A stretch of DNA of 64,000 nt from Lelliottia amnigena (GTDB taxonomy: Bacteria > Pseudomonadota > Gammaproteobacteria > Enterobacterales > Enterobacteriaceae): positions 1,860,001 through 1,924,000 of the forward strand of contig LR134135.1 of the NCBI GenBank assembly GCA_900635465.1. The letters run 5' to 3'. The notes beneath the pieces are model-generated. The model saw nothing but the letters and a program-made list of their open reading frames with translations. It was not told where the DNA came from and did no database searches. Within the stretch, counting starts at the first letter, position 1, and the number at the start of each line of letters is the position of its first letter. Below are positions 44,696 to 53,198 of the stretch, piece by piece. A program made the translations under genes and the position numbers.

Positions 44696-45028
44696 AGCAG
44701 GTCACAGCTACTAAATCTGAGAAAGAATGAATGCCATCAGCAATCAAACGTTGAGCCCCTGAAAATATACCTGTCACTAATCTTTATTAATAACACATTA
44801 AGCTGGCAATTATACTGATTAATATGCTCTTGCGAGCCATTATTAAAGCCCATGATATCTATTATCATTTCTCATTAAAAAATTAAAGTTCAAGGGTGAA
44901 AGCAGATTGAGGGTTATACTTGCGCAATCTCAATAACTTGTTAAGAATGATAAAATGAAATAGGTTATGATGAGTTTATTCTCATCATGCATGATTTTAT
45001 TAAATCGTTTTTTAACCGGGGCTTAATA
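44696..45028. other. AT-rich region upstream of the VIT gene
   Basis: No gene is seen. The stretch is AT-rich. A sequence at 44854-44872 (GATATCTATTATCATTTCT) matches the 19-bp Fur consensus at about 12 positions, which could place the metal transporter under iron control; this is weak evidence. Confidence 0.35.
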
Positions 45029-45717
45029 ATGCATCTCGAACGACATAGTATCGAAAGAGTGGGATGGCTTAGGGCTGCTGTTCTAGGGGCTAATGATGGC
45101 ATTGTTTCGACGGCCAGTCTGGTACTTGGCGTTGCTTCAGCGAATACTTCTTCATCGGGTATTCTACTTGCCGGGGTTGCAGGGCTTGTGGCAGGTGCAA
45201 TGTCGATGGCAACAGGCGAGTATGTTTCTGTTTCTTCACAGGTTGATACTGAGAACGCAGCTCTTGCTCAGGAGAAAGGTGAGCTGGAAAATGATTTCAA
45301 GGAGAGACACAGGAACTTACTTCTCTGTATATAAAACGCGGTCTCAACCCGACCCTGGCGCGTGAGGTTGCTGAGCAACTCATGGAGAAGGACGCTTTGG
45401 GGGCTCACGCTCGTGAAGAACTAGGATTAACGGAGACTAATTCTGCGCAGCCACTGCAAGCCGCTCTCTTCTCGGCAGTCAGTTTTTCTGCTGGGGCCAT
45501 TTTACCCTTAATCGTTGCGTGGTTAGCGCCGCACGCTTATATTTCTGCATTCATCATTCTTACCACGCTTTTTTCACTCGCTATTCTTGGTTATATTTCT
45601 TCGGTAGTTGGCAATGCCTCTCCGGTAAAGGCCATAATAAGAATTACTTTCTGGAGTGCCATGGCAATGGGCTTATCGATTGGTGTTGGACATTTTGCGG
45701 GTCAGAATTTGATTTAA
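45029..45717 (+). CDS. VIT1/CCC1-family metal transporter (single-base frameshift in this sequence)
   Basis: The protein belongs to the VIT1/CCC1 family, which moves Fe2+/Mn2+ across membranes. It starts MHLERHSIERVGWLRAAVLGANDGIVSTASLVLG, with the family GANDG motif, then MATGEYVSVSSQ.DTE. The C-terminal half has three more membrane segments (IVAWLAPHAYISAFIILTTL onward). The frame breaks at 45301: GG where GGG restores NDFKGETQELTSLYIKRGLNP. After correction it has 229 residues, normal for bacterial members. The start at 45029 is chosen over 44987 from family alignment. It is the first island gene beside the integrase relic. The substrate is inferred from the family. Confidence 0.85.
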
Positions 45718-45914
45718 CAGCATGGAGCGGGAAGGAGAGTAAACGGCCAGAGGGATGTGTTCTATTATTTAACCTTTGGTGAAGTTGAACTGATATTTAA
45801 TTTGAATATTTTGAACAGTTCATACATTTAGTCTGGACTCTGATAACAAAGGGTGAGCGACAATTAATTTATATTTTTAGCCCTATCGCACTTTTTTGAC
45901 TTGCCGTAGGCAGA

Positions 45915-45948
45915 GATGCCGTTCGCATGTTACTCATCAAACGGCATC
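45915..45948. terminator. inverted repeat between VIT gene and TPR gene
   Basis: GATGCCGTT and AACGGCATC form a perfect 9-bp stem with a 16-base loop in the 257-bp gap between the convergent VIT and TPR genes. It may terminate one or both transcripts; there is no strong T run. Confidence 0.35.
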
Positions 45949-45974
45949 CTGAGTTCTGTTACGAAAGATGTTTT

Positions 45975-46595
45975 TTACTGGATGCTCTCAAGGTCTCTCG
46001 CAATATCACGGCGGCGACCACTGTCAGCGATTTCACGCCCAGGACGATTTGGGGCTTTGAGTGCTTTGGTTAGGTAGCGCCTGGCTTCATCTGTTTTTTT
46101 CTCTTTAAGAAGATAGTCACCGTAGAAGTAGTTAGGGTCTATACCATCCGGGTTAATGGCCAGCGCTTTTTTCAACATCTCGTCTGCTTTTTCTTTATCA
46201 CCAAAGCCAATTGGCCAGCCGGGAACCTGATAATACAGAGCGCCCAGACTGGTCCAGGCAGATCCCTGGAGGGCGGATGGGTCAATTTCAATCGCTTTTT
46301 CGAGGTTGCTGCGGGCTTCTTTAACAAGGCTTAGCGCACCCAGACCGCCTTTCGCCCCAGCCCAGCTACTGTCGATAATGGCTGACCAAATCAAAAGTGG
46401 CGCGTTAGTGTTTTTTTGTGCCTGACTGGCATTATGGGCTTTCTGGCTAACGGTACTGAAGCAGTTCTCTTTTTTGGCCTCCAGCGTTTGATACTGACAG
46501 ACAGACCAGTCGTGTTGTAAATCCCCAAGTGTCGTATCCGCCAGTGCTGACGCGGGTGCTGCTGTAACAAGCAAGATTGCGTACAGGGTTTTCAT
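45975..46595 (-). CDS. secreted/periplasmic TPR-repeat protein
   Basis: The 206-residue product begins with a Sec signal peptide (MKTLYAILLVTAAPASALA, cleaved at about residue 19). Helical repeats of TPR type follow: LVKEARSNLEKAIEIDPSALQGSAWTSLGALYY, KADEMLKKALAINPDGIDPNYFYGDYLL and KKTDEARRYLTKALKAP. It carries two cysteines (CQYQ, ENCF) suggesting a disulfide. It is the last gene of the five-gene operon; its ATG overlaps the corrected SDR stop (ATGA). As sequenced it is fused in frame to the SDR by an upstream one-base insertion, an artefact. It may be a periplasmic partner of the pathway; its function is unknown. Confidence 0.8.
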   Translation of the reverse strand: MKTLYAILLVTAAPASALADTTLGDLQHDWSVCQYQTLEAKKENCFSTVSQKAHNASQAQKNTNAPLLIWSAIIDSSWAGAKGGLGALSLVKEARSNLEKAIEIDPSALQGSAWTSLGALYYQVPGWPIGFGDKEKADEMLKKALAINPDGIDPNYFYGDYLLKEKKTDEARRYLTKALKAPNRPGREIADSGRRRDIARDLESIQ

Positions 46596-47399
46596 TTGTT
46601 GTCTCCTCTGACCGATTTTCTGGCGAATTCCTGAATTACAGGCAATTTTTTGCCTAATGCTCCCGTCGACGACGGTGGGAAACCAGGCATTAATCTTGAC
46701 GAAAAGACGTTCCATCATGCCAAAGCGATAACATTTCTGTTCTTTTTCAAGAAGGCGTGCAAGTCGGGCAGCCACATACACTGGTGAATCGGTGTTATTA
46801 CCGAGTTTCCGGTTCAGGGCATACACGTGGTCGTTGTTCAGTAAGGTTTCTGTTGCGCGTGGCGCGGCATACAGAACGGTAATACCACTGCCCTGTAATT
46901 CCCTGCTAAGGGCTTCGGAAAAACGGTGGGTCGCAGCCTTGGTCGCACTATAGACACTCCATGCCGGATGGCCTATTTCTCCAAAAATTGAACCAATATT
47001 AAGCACGATGCCAGGCGTATTCATTTTATCGAGTAAGGCCCGGGTCAGTAGGGCTGTAATCTCGATATTGGTTCGGATCTGTTCACGAATATCATCAAAT
47101 GATTGTTCTTCAAACAACGCAAAGCAACTGCTCCCAGCGTTGTTGATCAGGATATCCAGCCCACCGTCCTTTAAAAACCTGGCGGCAAGCGCCGATATCT
47201 CTTCGTCGGAATAGCTACGCATCAGCGCGATATTGTGGCGCTCCGGGTGAGGGAGAGTATTCTGTAGAAGAGTCATTGCTTTTTCATTGCGACCAACCAG
47301 ATAGAGTCTCGCCCCTTTTTGCGCCAGTTCTCTGGCCAGCGCCTGACCGATCCCGCCGCTGGCGCCGGTGAGCAGAACGGTTTTGTTAAGCAGATTCAT
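46592..47399 (-). CDS. short-chain dehydrogenase/reductase (single-base frameshift in this sequence)
   Basis: This is a classical SDR with the NAD(P)-binding motif TGASGGIGQALA at about residues 12-23, LINNAGSS, the catalytic serine in GSIFGEIG and YSATKAATHRFSEAL. The start at 47399 overlaps the upstream oxidase gene by 14 bp. Six Ts on the plus strand at 46646-46651 shift the frame near the end. With five the protein ends KLPVIQEFARKSVRGDNK at 46592, giving about 268 residues and an ATGA overlap with the TPR gene. It likely reduces or oxidises an intermediate made by the upstream ligase and diiron oxidase; the substrate is unknown. Confidence 0.85.
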
Positions 47400-48050
47400 A
47401 TGCACTCTCTCCCAACTGATCAAGCATCTGCCCATATAGATGATAAATGCGGCGCGCGGTGTGGATAATGGCGTCCTGGTCACTCTTATCAGTGACTGAA
47501 TCCATGAGGGATGCAAAGAATTGCAGATGCCCCTGATCGAGTTCTCCGTGAGAGCGCAGGTAGGTTGTTGCCTGTTGAGGTAGGGCCAGCGTATTCTCCA
47601 GTTGAGCCGCGACAGCTGTTGCAATTGCCACGCTGGTGCCTTCCAGCACGAGCACCATGCCAAATATGCTCATCGGGTTCACGCGCTCAATACGGTAGTA
47701 AAGATAAGCAATCATCATTTCAATGGGCAGGCCCGGCATACCCTCTCTAACAGCCTCAGGATTACCCCCACATGCTCGAATATCATTGAGGATCCATTCC
47801 TGGTGCCCATATTCTTCATCAATGTATTCGGCCAGTGCTCCGCGCACTGCTTCGTGCGTTGAAGGAAGCCGACCGCCAGCACACATCAGCAGTGGAACGG
47901 TATGGCTGACGTGATAATAAGCTTGCGTCAAAAATGCGATATACATCTCCGGCGAGATATCGCCTGTTTTACACCGGGCGATAGCAGGGACGAAAGTAAA
48001 CGTTGACGTTCAACAGCGGTCTGATTCTGTAATTCTTGATAAAAGCTCAT
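47386..48050 (-). CDS. haem-oxygenase-like diiron oxidase (HDO) family protein (single-base frameshift in this sequence)
   Basis: The protein belongs to the Haem_oxygenas_2 / TenA-like 'iron-containing redox enzyme' group related to UndA. Candidate metal ligands are E and H in YIDEEYGHQEW, E in VLEGTSVAIA, and the family H-x3-D-x2-H motif HGELDQGH. The ATG at 48050 overlaps the ligase stop (ATGA): MSFYQELQNQTAVERQRLLS. One base is missing near 47991; restoring it joins this to VPAIARCKTGDISPEMYIAFLTQAYYHV, giving 221 residues. Family members use O2 and two irons to oxidise or cleave small acids. Here it sits between an acyl ligase and an SDR. Confidence 0.82.
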
Positions 48051-49489
48051 GCGTCTTCCTCCTCACTGCAGGTGAGAATATTTTCTTTTAGGGACTGCCA
48101 GATGGCGCTCCGTTTAGGGCGGCCATTAGCGGTAATCATTTCGGGAGAAGATATTTCGGACGTGAACAGCAGTCGATGAAATTGGGCGTAGTCAGGCAAG
48201 TGCGCGCAAACCTCCATAAGCTGCTCACGCGCCAGATCCTGCTGTCCTTCAAAAGCATCTACGAGAGCAACGTTACGTCTCAAACCGTCACCGAAAATCA
48301 CAACACGGCGCACAGCGGGGCATGCCATCGCTTCGGCTTCAGGCCATTCTGGTGAAAAATTGCGACCATATGCGTTGATCTGAACATTTTTCAATCGGCC
48401 GAGAATGTGAATAAATCCTTCTTCATCAACCGTCGCAAGGTCGCCTGTGACCACGTCTGCTTTCTGGAGTTCCTCCCCAAGATACCCCAGGGCATTGGCC
48501 GGACTTATCACGCTGAGTTGCTGTAAGTGATCAACACTGACCCTTACGCCGGGCAATGGTCTGCCGACACTGTTCTTTTTTGTCGCCCCCGGAAGATTCA
48601 GAGCGACAACAGAACCACATTCTGATAACCCATAACCTTCAAAAACGGGTAAACCTGTATGTGTTGCCATTTCCATTAATGGCGCAGGGACCTTTCCTCC
48701 ACCAACAGCGACAAAGCTCAGGGAACGGGTGCTGTCTGGAACCGTCTGGTGCAGATGGAGTAACACCCGCAATATTTCTGGTACCAGAACGAGACTTTGC
48801 GGACGCCATCTCATCAAAGCCTGTAAAAAATTTCTGGGGTTAAACTGGCTGGAACCTTCAAAACCTGTACTGGCGGAGGGCAATATCACCGTCAGTGCAC
48901 CCAGCAGTAATGGGATATAGATACCGCACAAATTTTCCAGCAGGATGCTGAGTGGAAGGCTGACAAGGTGCCTTTCCGGTCTGATCACATTCAGAGCATC
49001 AGCCAGCGTTTGTGCTGTCCAGAACATACCGCTCTGGCTCAGGCAGACCCCTTTAGGTTCACCGGTCGTCCCAGACGTAAAGGTAATCTTGGCCGTGTCC
49101 GGCGGTAAGGCGGTCTGGGCAGTTAGCTTTCTGATTTGCAGCCTGCCAAACGGGAATTCATGGCTAAGCCATCCTTTCAGGGATTTTCCACCAATTTGCG
49201 CGTCAATGGATGCTGAAGATCGTACCCACTCTTTTTGTGTTTCAGAGAAAAAAGAAGGTACGGGCACAATCACAATCCCAGCGGACAGGCAGGCAAGATC
49301 GATAATGGCCCACTCAGGCCCATTGTCGAGTTCAAGTGCCAGTCGCTTAATATTGAGAGACCGAAGTCGTGTAGCTGTCGTTATTACATCCTCATGGTAT
49401 CTCTGCCAGTTCCATATGCCGGACTCGCCCTGCAGGGCCGTTAGCTCAGGACGATCATTAGCCTGCTGCTCAAGTACGTTCAGAAACAT
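48047..49489 (-). CDS. AMP-binding acyl/aryl-CoA synthetase-like ligase
   Basis: The 480-residue ANL-superfamily enzyme should adenylate a carboxylic acid. The P-loop ITFTSGTTGEPKGVCLS, GYGLSECG, TGDLATVDEEGFIHILGRLKNVQINAYGRNFSPEWPE and the C-terminal catalytic lysine in NGRPKRSAI are all present. The start at 49489 follows GGAG by six bases; an in-frame ATG at 49507 is less likely. It overlaps the upstream hemolysin-family gene by 20 bp and the diiron oxidase gene by 4 bp. No carrier-protein gene is seen nearby, so the acyl group may go to CoA or to the GNAT-like partner. The substrate is unknown. Confidence 0.87.
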   Translation of the reverse strand: MFLNVLEQQANDRPELTALQGESGIWNWQRYHEDVITTATRLRSLNIKRLALELDNGPEWAIIDLACLSAGIVIVPVPSFFSETQKEWVRSSASIDAQIGGKSLKGWLSHEFPFGRLQIRKLTAQTALPPDTAKITFTSGTTGEPKGVCLSQSGMFWTAQTLADALNVIRPERHLVSLPLSILLENLCGIYIPLLLGALTVILPSASTGFEGSSQFNPRNFLQALMRWRPQSLVLVPEILRVLLHLHQTVPDSTRSLSFVAVGGGKVPAPLMEMATHTGLPVFEGYGLSECGSVVALNLPGATKKNSVGRPLPGVRVSVDHLQQLSVISPANALGYLGEELQKADVVTGDLATVDEEGFIHILGRLKNVQINAYGRNFSPEWPEAEAMACPAVRRVVIFGDGLRRNVALVDAFEGQQDLAREQLMEVCAHLPDYAQFHRLLFTSEISSPEMITANGRPKRSAIWQSLKENILTCSEEEDA

Positions 49490-50129
49490 TTTTCTCTCCT
49501 GACGCATGAGTCCATGGGGCTTCCGGCAGATCGGTCAACAGCTTCAGCAGCAGGCTGCCATGGTTAAGCGCCGAGTGTCCGCCAGAAAGCTCACCGGCCA
49601 TAATTTGAGGATCATATTGATAATATTTTCCCCATTCTGATGCTGCGCTACCCAGGCGCGCTGGGTCAGCAGGCATCAGGAGGAGGGGATGCAGGTTCAG
49701 GCGATGAAAGGTGTTGCGGATTTTTTTCGTACCGGTAAAGACAATCCATGAAAAATGGTAGTGCGTGAGCACCTGGCAAAGTGCGGCAAACATAATGCGT
49801 GCGCTGGCTCCGTCACGGGCTGCGAAATTACCAATTTCGACGATTGTATTGCGAGAGACAGGCTGCATCAGGCGTGCAGTGAGTAACGTCTCAATCGGAT
49901 TATCGAGATAATTTTCAAGATAGAGTGCTCCATGAGAGGCAATCTGTACGCCACTGGCCGCCTGGAGTTCACTGTTTGCATCATAAAGACCCAAGAGCCA
50001 TGGCAAACAACGTGAAATTGACGCACGATAAACCTGATGATAATTTTCGCGAATCAGTGCTGAAATTTCATTCTGTTCGTATTCGCCATGAAGCCATTTA
50101 AGTGTGTAAGGGGGCATTATTCGCATCAT
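49470..50129 (-). CDS. thermostable hemolysin family protein (GNAT-like)
   Basis: The protein of about 219 residues matches the T_hemolysin family named after a Vibrio protein. Supporting segments are SGVQIASHGALYLENYLDNPIE, IVEIGNFAARDGASARIMFAAL (acyltransferase/GNAT-like), FTGTKKIRNTFHRLNL and WGKYYQYDPQIMAGEL. Despite the name there is no signal peptide and no evidence of toxin activity; the fold suggests an acyltransferase. The start is set at the ATG pair 50129/50126, just after GAGAGG; an ATG at 50141 is also in frame. It is the first gene of the five-gene operon and diverges from cytochrome b561. Confidence 0.8.
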   Translation of the reverse strand: MMRIMPPYTLKWLHGEYEQNEISALIRENYHQVYRASISRCLPWLLGLYDANSELQAASGVQIASHGALYLENYLDNPIETLLTARLMQPVSRNTIVEIGNFAARDGASARIMFAALCQVLTHYHFSWIVFTGTKKIRNTFHRLNLHPLLLMPADPARLGSAASEWGKYYQYDPQIMAGELSGGHSALNHGSLLLKLLTDLPEAPWTHASGEKNVSERT

Positions 50130-50288
50130 CAAACCTCTCATATCAATGTTACCAATATGAGTGATTATTATTATGACAACCTTAAGAGAGGTTATTTATT
50201 TGATGAGGACGAGGCTTTGTTGAATTAAGGTATTCTTAATAATAAACCGCTAAAACTCACTCATACATTAAAAAAAAGGGTTCGCAGG

Positions 50289-50831
50289 ATGAAAAGAAAT
50301 TACGCCAAAAGTCAGATAGCTTTTCACTGGCTGGTATTTATAGCTATTGTCATAGCCTATGCTGCAATGGAATTAAAAGGTTTCGCGCCGAAGGGCAGTC
50401 CGACTCGTGCGACAATGGCGTTAGTACACTATACAGCTGGCTTAAGCGTGCTGGCGCTGATGGTTGTCAGAGTTGTACTGAAGGTCACACGTCGTGACCC
50501 CGAAATTATACCCGCGCCGCCGCGCTGGCAAATTGTGGCTTCAAAAGCAGTTCATGGATGCTTGTATCTGATGTTTCTCATTTTGCCGTTTCTTGGAATC
50601 GCATCACTTTACTTTGGTCAGGTAGAGTGGTCATTCTTTGGAATAACGATGCCCATAGCCAGCAGCCTGAATACAGATACACAGTATAATCTTAAAGAGT
50701 TGCACGAACTTATCGCCAATGCCGGATATTTTCTTATCGGGTTTCATGCTCTTGCTGCGTTATTTCATCATTACATTGTGCGCGACAACACGCTTGAGAG
50801 AATGTTACCCCTGTTAAATCGACAGAAATGA
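50289..50831 (+). CDS. cytochrome b561 (CybB-like)
   Basis: The 180-residue inner-membrane protein has four membrane segments and the haem-ligand histidines of bacterial cytochrome b561: SQIAFHW, ALVHYTAG, VHGCLYL and GFHALAALFHHY, followed by the C-terminal DNTLERMLP. It is related to E. coli CybB, which oxidises superoxide with transfer of electrons to ubiquinone. It lies in the island, divergent from the hemolysin-family operon. Confidence 0.9.
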   Translation: MKRNYAKSQIAFHWLVFIAIVIAYAAMELKGFAPKGSPTRATMALVHYTAGLSVLALMVVRVVLKVTRRDPEIIPAPPRWQIVASKAVHGCLYLMFLILPFLGIASLYFGQVEWSFFGITMPIASSLNTDTQYNLKELHELIANAGYFLIGFHALAALFHHYIVRDNTLERMLPLLNRQK

Positions 50832-51131
50832 AAATGAAGAACTCTTTACTGTGAACGTGTTTTTACTTAAAAAATGAACGCCATGCCGAACACTTGCGTT
50901 ATTATCAATAACACCATCAATTAACAAATAAAAATGGTACGTTGCTGCAAGCTTTGCGGTGTGGTGGAGAAGAAAAAGACCCGATTTCATCACATCGATT
51001 GCAGCACTGAACAGGCAGGCACTGACCAGACAGGCGATGGACTCAGGAATTAAGGCGCAGGTTATCTTTCAGTTAGCTATCCCATGAGCGATGATAAAAA
51101 ATGTAGCCTGCAAAATGCAGGCTACTTAATT
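50832..51131. other. intergenic region between cytochrome b561 and uspF
   Basis: This 300-bp stretch holds the uspF terminator at 51095-51125. A cysteine-rich 39-codon open frame at 50934 lacks a ribosome binding site and is not called. Nothing else is recognised. Confidence 0.4.
51095..51125 (-). terminator. uspF rho-independent terminator
   Basis: GTAGCCTGCA / TGCAGGCTAC forms a perfect 10-bp stem with a three-base loop. ATTTTTTA follows on the minus strand, 6 bp after the uspF stop. Confidence 0.88.
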
Positions 51132-51566
51132 TTATCTAACGACCAGTACAGGACATTTGGCATGTCGTACAACTGCGGCAGCATTTGAACCTAACAGATA
51201 CGTTGATATATCAGGTTTATGGGATGCTATTATAATTAAATCAGCACTTACCATTTCAGCGAGTTTAAGAATTTGATCCTTCGGTGAACCCGTTACGGCA
51301 TGAGTCTGTATTTTGTCTGCAGGGATTTTGAATTGCTTCACAATTTCATCCAGTTTTGATAAGGCCGCATGCTGGAATTCTTTCATCTTCGGCATTTCTA
51401 CTGAGTAGGCTAAACCTAAAGATGAATAATAAGGTTGCGAAGGAATAACAGTAAGAAAATGGACTTTTGCCGTGTTAAGAGCTGTATGTGCCTGAACATA
51501 AGGAATGACCATGTGTGTCAGGTCATCCTCGGAAATGTCAATTGGAACCAAAATTGTGTTGTACAT
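51132..51566 (-). CDS. uspF: universal stress protein UspF
   Basis: The 144-residue product matches UspF of the UspA superfamily: [65 protein letters not shown] and [23 protein letters not shown]. The C-terminal nucleotide-loop motif is the G-S-N-A form seen in UspF/UspG. It is a cytoplasmic stress protein of unclear biochemical role. In E. coli uspF lies elsewhere, so this is probably an extra island copy. Confidence 0.88.
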   Translation of the reverse strand: MYNTILVPIDISEDDLTHMVIPYVQAHTALNTAKVHFLTVIPSQPYYSSLGLAYSVEMPKMKEFQHAALSKLDEIVKQFKIPADKIQTHAVTGSPKDQILKLAEMVSADLIIIASHKPDISTYLLGSNAAAVVRHAKCPVLVVR

Positions 51567-52216
51567 TTGATCCTCCTACGTGTTTTGCCCCATTAAGGTT
51601 AGGCCGATAATTTGTAGAAAACAGAGAGCTAGATGCCATAACGGGGAAAAGTTTATTCTGCCAATATTGGTATTGTCGAATTTGGATTTACACAGGTGTT
51701 ATCGTCAGGGGTTAAAATCTCTCAACTATGAAATAGTTAATTGAATTAAGAGCGTTTTGAATGAATATATCATCATGTGTTAACGATAATTATTATCAAA
51801 TAATTAAATTTTAAAATGCGGAAAATATTCACATTTATGGCAGAGATATTTCTGAGGTGTTTTTGTTTAGTATTGAATACGTTACCCAAATATCTATTGA
51901 GTAAAAATAATCGAACGATACGCAATGAAGAGGTATTTAAAATTCTCGCTTTGGAGCGTCACAACGCGCTCTTTTTTCTACACCACATCCGCAGCCTGGT
52001 GCGGTGAGAGCCTGTCACGCATCGACAAACTAACCACGGGTATTGCTTATGAGACATCAGCCGGGCAGGCCTGATTCTGGACGTGAACGATGCCCGATAA
52101 GATCAGTCCATCCCAATCGGCTGCAATCGACGTACCTGGCAATATTCCATGCGCTGGGACCCGCCATATCCTCGCCCAACCACCCGGTTGCGTTTTTTGC
52201 CTTTCATCTCTGCGTT
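51567..52216. other. 650-bp intergenic region between uspF and the LysR gene
   Basis: The left half is strongly AT-rich and holds the uspF promoter region and a Fur-like 6-1-6 palindrome at 51785-51797. The right half (about 51950-52216) has higher GC and looks like decayed coding sequence, but no family could be recognised. Open frames here (51816-52007 and 52043-52255) lack convincing features. Confidence 0.4.
51785..51797. promoter_or_regulatory. Fur-like 6-1-6 palindrome
   Basis: GATAAT-T-ATTATC is an exact 6-1-6 half of the Fur consensus. The nearest start codon is uspF, 219 bp away on the minus strand, so a regulatory role is unproven. Confidence 0.35.
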
Positions 52217-53101
52217 TCAGGGGAGCCTGAGATGCTCAACCAAATAATCAATTAATACACGCTGGGCCTGAGGCATTTTTTTATGTGAAAGATAAACCGC
52301 GCTTACAGACAACCTGTCGAGTTCATACTCCGGCAGCAGCGCAACCAGTCTTCCCGCCGCGAGCTCCTGCTCTACGGCATACAGAGGCAGCATGGCTACA
52401 CCCGCCCCCAACTTCGTCGCCTTAAAAAGGATCGCAGCCTCGTTGGTACTGATGCTGCCCGTTACCGGCAGATTGACAATGTCGCTCTCTTTATGGAACC
52501 GCCACGCGCTCTGGCCGAAGTAGGTATAGGTAAGACAGTTGTGATGTTTCAGGTCGCTCAGGCTGGCTGGTGTGCCGTGTTTGTCCAGGTACGCGTGGCT
52601 GGCGCATAAAACGGAAGAGCAGTACCCGAGGTTGCGGGCATACAGGTTAGGAGCAAGTGTGCTTGAAGTGCGGATAGCCAGATCGATACCTTCCTCGGCC
52701 AGGTCAACGGTTCTGTCCATGATTTGCAGATCAACCTGTATTTCCGGATAAGCAATAAGGAAGTCAACCAGCAGCTCCGTAAGGCAAAATTCCGCAAAGA
52801 TGGAATTGGAGGTGATCTTAAGTTTGCCCTTGGGCACAGGAACACTGCCGGGTCCCATCGCGGCAAGCCCATCCGTCAGAGTCCGAATGTCCTGACACAA
52901 CAAAAGGGCCTGTTCACCGGCTACTGTCAGGCTGAGCCTGCGCGTTGTCCGGTGAAGCAGGCGCGATCCTGTCCACTCTTCCATCAGGGCTATGTAGCGC
53001 GAGGCCATAGCCCGCGATAAGCCCAGATGTTCCGCCGCCGCTGAGATGCTGCCGCGTTTGACCGTTTCCGAAAACACTTCCATCGCCGTAACTCTGTCCA
53101 T
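52217..53101 (-). CDS. LysR-family transcriptional regulator
   Basis: The 294-residue product has the N-terminal winged helix (MDRVTAMEVFSETVKRGSISAAAEHLGLSRAMASRYIALMEEWTGSRLLHRTTRRLSLT) and a substrate-binding-like effector domain (GKLKITSNSIFAEFCLTELLVDFLIAYPEIQVDL; VAMLPLYAVEQELAAGRLVALLPEY). It diverges from the DsbA-family gene with 97 bp between the starts, the usual layout for a LysR regulator and its target. The effector is unknown; a thiol or oxidative signal would fit the neighbours. Confidence 0.9.
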   Translation of the reverse strand: MDRVTAMEVFSETVKRGSISAAAEHLGLSRAMASRYIALMEEWTGSRLLHRTTRRLSLTVAGEQALLLCQDIRTLTDGLAAMGPGSVPVPKGKLKITSNSIFAEFCLTELLVDFLIAYPEIQVDLQIMDRTVDLAEEGIDLAIRTSSTLAPNLYARNLGYCSSVLCASHAYLDKHGTPASLSDLKHHNCLTYTYFGQSAWRFHKESDIVNLPVTGSISTNEAAILFKATKLGAGVAMLPLYAVEQELAAGRLVALLPEYELDRLSVSAVYLSHKKMPQAQRVLIDYLVEHLRLP

Positions 53102-53198
53102 TCGTTCACCTCATGCAACAATGTGTCTACTGTATGCCTGTTTTTCAAATTGCGTAATCTAATTATGATCAACACAACTGATTAAAGGAGGGTGCACT

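Noticed and set aside
47400..47663. N-terminal 88 residues of the long minus-strand frame ahead of the SDR
   Set aside because: They are an out-of-frame reading of the diiron oxidase gene; the SDR starts at 47399.
49470..50129. Calling the thermostable-hemolysin-family gene a toxin
   Set aside because: The family name comes from one Vibrio report. This protein has no signal peptide, and its motifs and operon fit an acyltransferase-like enzyme better.
50934..51053. 39-codon cysteine/histidine-rich frame between cytochrome b561 and uspF
   Set aside because: There is no ribosome binding site and no recognisable family; it could be chance.
52043..52255. 70-codon frame overlapping the LysR 3' end
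   Set aside because: It overlaps the LysR gene in antisense and shows no protein-like features.
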